Part shown: in pieces, positions 23,313 to 23,910 of the stretch
Position numbering within the stretch: the first letter of the stretch is position 1
Layout of the letters: each line of letters begins with the position of its first letter
NCBI GenBank assembly: GCA_041447245.1
Contig: JBGMEA010000010.1
Span: forward strand, 1 to 23,910
Source: JBGMEA01 sp041447245
Lineage (GTDB): Bacteria; Bacillota; Clostridia; Eubacteriales; Anaerofustaceae
Direction of reading: 5' to 3'
Length of the DNA: 23,910 bases
Notes under the pieces: model-generated
Seen by the model: the letters and a program-made list of their open reading frames with translations, nothing else
Told to the model about the DNA's origin: nothing
Database searches by the model: none
Translations under genes and position numbers: made by a program

Positions 23313-23735
23313 ATGCGAATCGCTGTCATCGACGGACAGGGTGGGGGAATGGGAAAATCAATCATAGATAAAATCAGGGCTACGTTTCATAACGAAGTCA
23401 ATATTATTGCTTTGGGTACAAATTCCGCATCCACAACGGCAATGATGAAAGCAGGTGCTGATGAGGGGGCAACCGGAGAAAATGCAATTATATTTAACTC
23501 GTCGAAATGTGATGTTGTGATCGGGGCAGTCGGAATCATTGCCGCTAATTCCTTCAACGGAGAATTAAGCCCATCGATGTCGCTGGCAGTTGCTGAAAGC
23601 GATGCTGTAAAGATACTGATTCCGATTAACAAATGTAATTTACTGGTCGCCGGAACGAAAGAAACGATGCTTTCCGACTATATCGATGATGCAATCAGGA
23701 TTTTGGTCAAACTCAGGCGAACCAATAATATTTGA
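23313..23735 (+). CDS. DUF3842 family protein of unknown function
   Basis: This 140-residue soluble protein opens with MRIAVIDGQGGGMGKSII, a Rossmann-like glycine-rich turn after a first beta strand. It continues with IIALGTNSASTTAMMKAGAD and EGATGENAIIFN, which I recognise as the small clostridial family DUF3842. Its biochemical role is unknown, although the N-terminus suggests nucleotide or dinucleotide binding. A very strong AGGAGG at 23302-23307 fixes the start. An in-frame extension back to 23151 would run through a terminator and promoter and is rejected. It is a single-gene unit between two terminators. Confidence 0.85.
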   Translation: MRIAVIDGQGGGMGKSIIDKIRATFHNEVNIIALGTNSASTTAMMKAGADEGATGENAIIFNSSKCDVVIGAVGIIAANSFNGELSPSMSLAVAESDAVKILIPINKCNLLVAGTKETMLSDYIDDAIRILVKLRRTNNI

Positions 23736-23752
23736 TTATTTTTGAATAGATT

Positions 23753-23787
23753 AAAAAATGCATGCTTCCGAAAGCATGCATTTTTTT
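23753..23787 (+). terminator. Terminator after the DUF3842 gene
   Basis: A perfect 15-bp stem (AAAAAATGCATGCTT and its complement) with loop CCGA ends in seven Ts, 17 bases after the stop codon. It is symmetrical and probably works in both directions. Confidence 0.9.
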
Positions 23788-23792
23788 ATTAT

Positions 23793-23882
23793 ACGGCACG
23801 AGCAAAGCCGTGACGTATAAAAACCACGCGCTAAGCGCGTGAGGATAAAAAAGGCTAAGCCGTGTAAGAGGAAAAAGTCCTC
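23793..23882. repeat. Cluster of small hairpins in degenerate tandem units
   Basis: Four inverted repeats follow one another: ACGGC/GCCGT (23793-23811), CACGCGC-TAA-GCGCGTG (23825-23841), GGC-TAA-GCC (23853-23861) and GAGGA-AAAAG-TCCTC (23868-23882). The first three sit in similar units of about 28 bases, of the form GC(A/T)AAGC..CGTG...(T/G)AAAAA. On the minus strand each hairpin is followed by a T-run, so they could be stacked terminators for a minus-strand gene beyond the edge. Otherwise they may be a dispersed palindromic repeat. The local GC of the stems is higher than in the surroundings. Confidence 0.6.
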
Positions 23883-23910
23883 CATCTGATAAAATAAAGC
23901 AGGTTTCGCT

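Noticed and set aside
23793..23910. Open minus-strand frames entering from the right edge
   Set aside because: Two frames are open at once through the hairpin units, with no start, ribosome site or recognisable family. This follows from the repeat sequence rather than coding.

Overview
The window is a stretch of ordinary chromosome from a low-GC Gram-positive bacterium, most likely a member of Clostridia. The evidence is a gpmI-type glycolytic cluster with a class II peptidoglycan pathway gene (murB), an LCP-family cell-wall ligase, a lipoprotein PstS, a type III glutamine synthetase, a DUF3842 protein, strong SD sequences and many U-tailed hairpins. I see no phage, transposase, CRISPR array or plasmid signature. 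I do not name a species.

Layout. (1) 1-4710, plus strand: the 3' part of a lower-glycolysis operon, pgk (5' end outside the window)-tpiA-gpmI-eno, closed by a clear terminator. (2) 4743-8756, plus strand: an LCP protein with its own promoter and a terminator that includes its stop codon, then a group of an EamA-type exporter, murB and a small membrane protein. (3) 8919-15536, minus strand: a complete phosphate-starvation operon, pstS-pstC-pstA-pstB-phoU-phoP/B-phoR. It is preceded by three TTTACA-type repeats spaced exactly 11 bp (a Pho box), and a stable hairpin separates pstS from pstC. (4) 15537-16890: mostly non-coding, with a short possibly decayed ORF and two tandem tRNA-Gly genes (GCC then CCC, minus strand) that have their own promoter and terminator. 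(5) 16892-20981, minus strand: two nitrogen-assimilation transcription units, an ammonium channel fused to a C-terminal PII (GlnK) domain and a type III glutamine synthetase (glnN). The glnN unit has a perfect consensus promoter followed by a leader attenuator. (6) 21139-23787, plus strand: a PlsC-like acyltransferase carrying a zinc ribbon, an ECF transporter S component with a structured leader, and a DUF3842 protein. (7) 23793-23910: a cluster of small hairpins, three of them in degenerate tandem units.

Functionally the genes fall into separate modules: carbon flow from 1,3-bisphosphoglycerate to PEP, cell-wall synthesis and ligation, phosphate sensing and uptake, and ammonium uptake and assimilation. 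I find no convincing new multi-gene system. The most interesting points are regulatory or architectural: the glnN leader, where two abutting hairpins exclude the terminator and one has an ANTAR-like hexaloop; the Amt-PII fusion with its uridylylation-site tyrosine kept; the LCP protein with an extra solute-binding-like segment; the zinc-ribbon acyltransferase; the structured leader of the ECF gene; and the hairpin repeat cluster at the right edge. All structure calls were made by eye, without folding or database searches.
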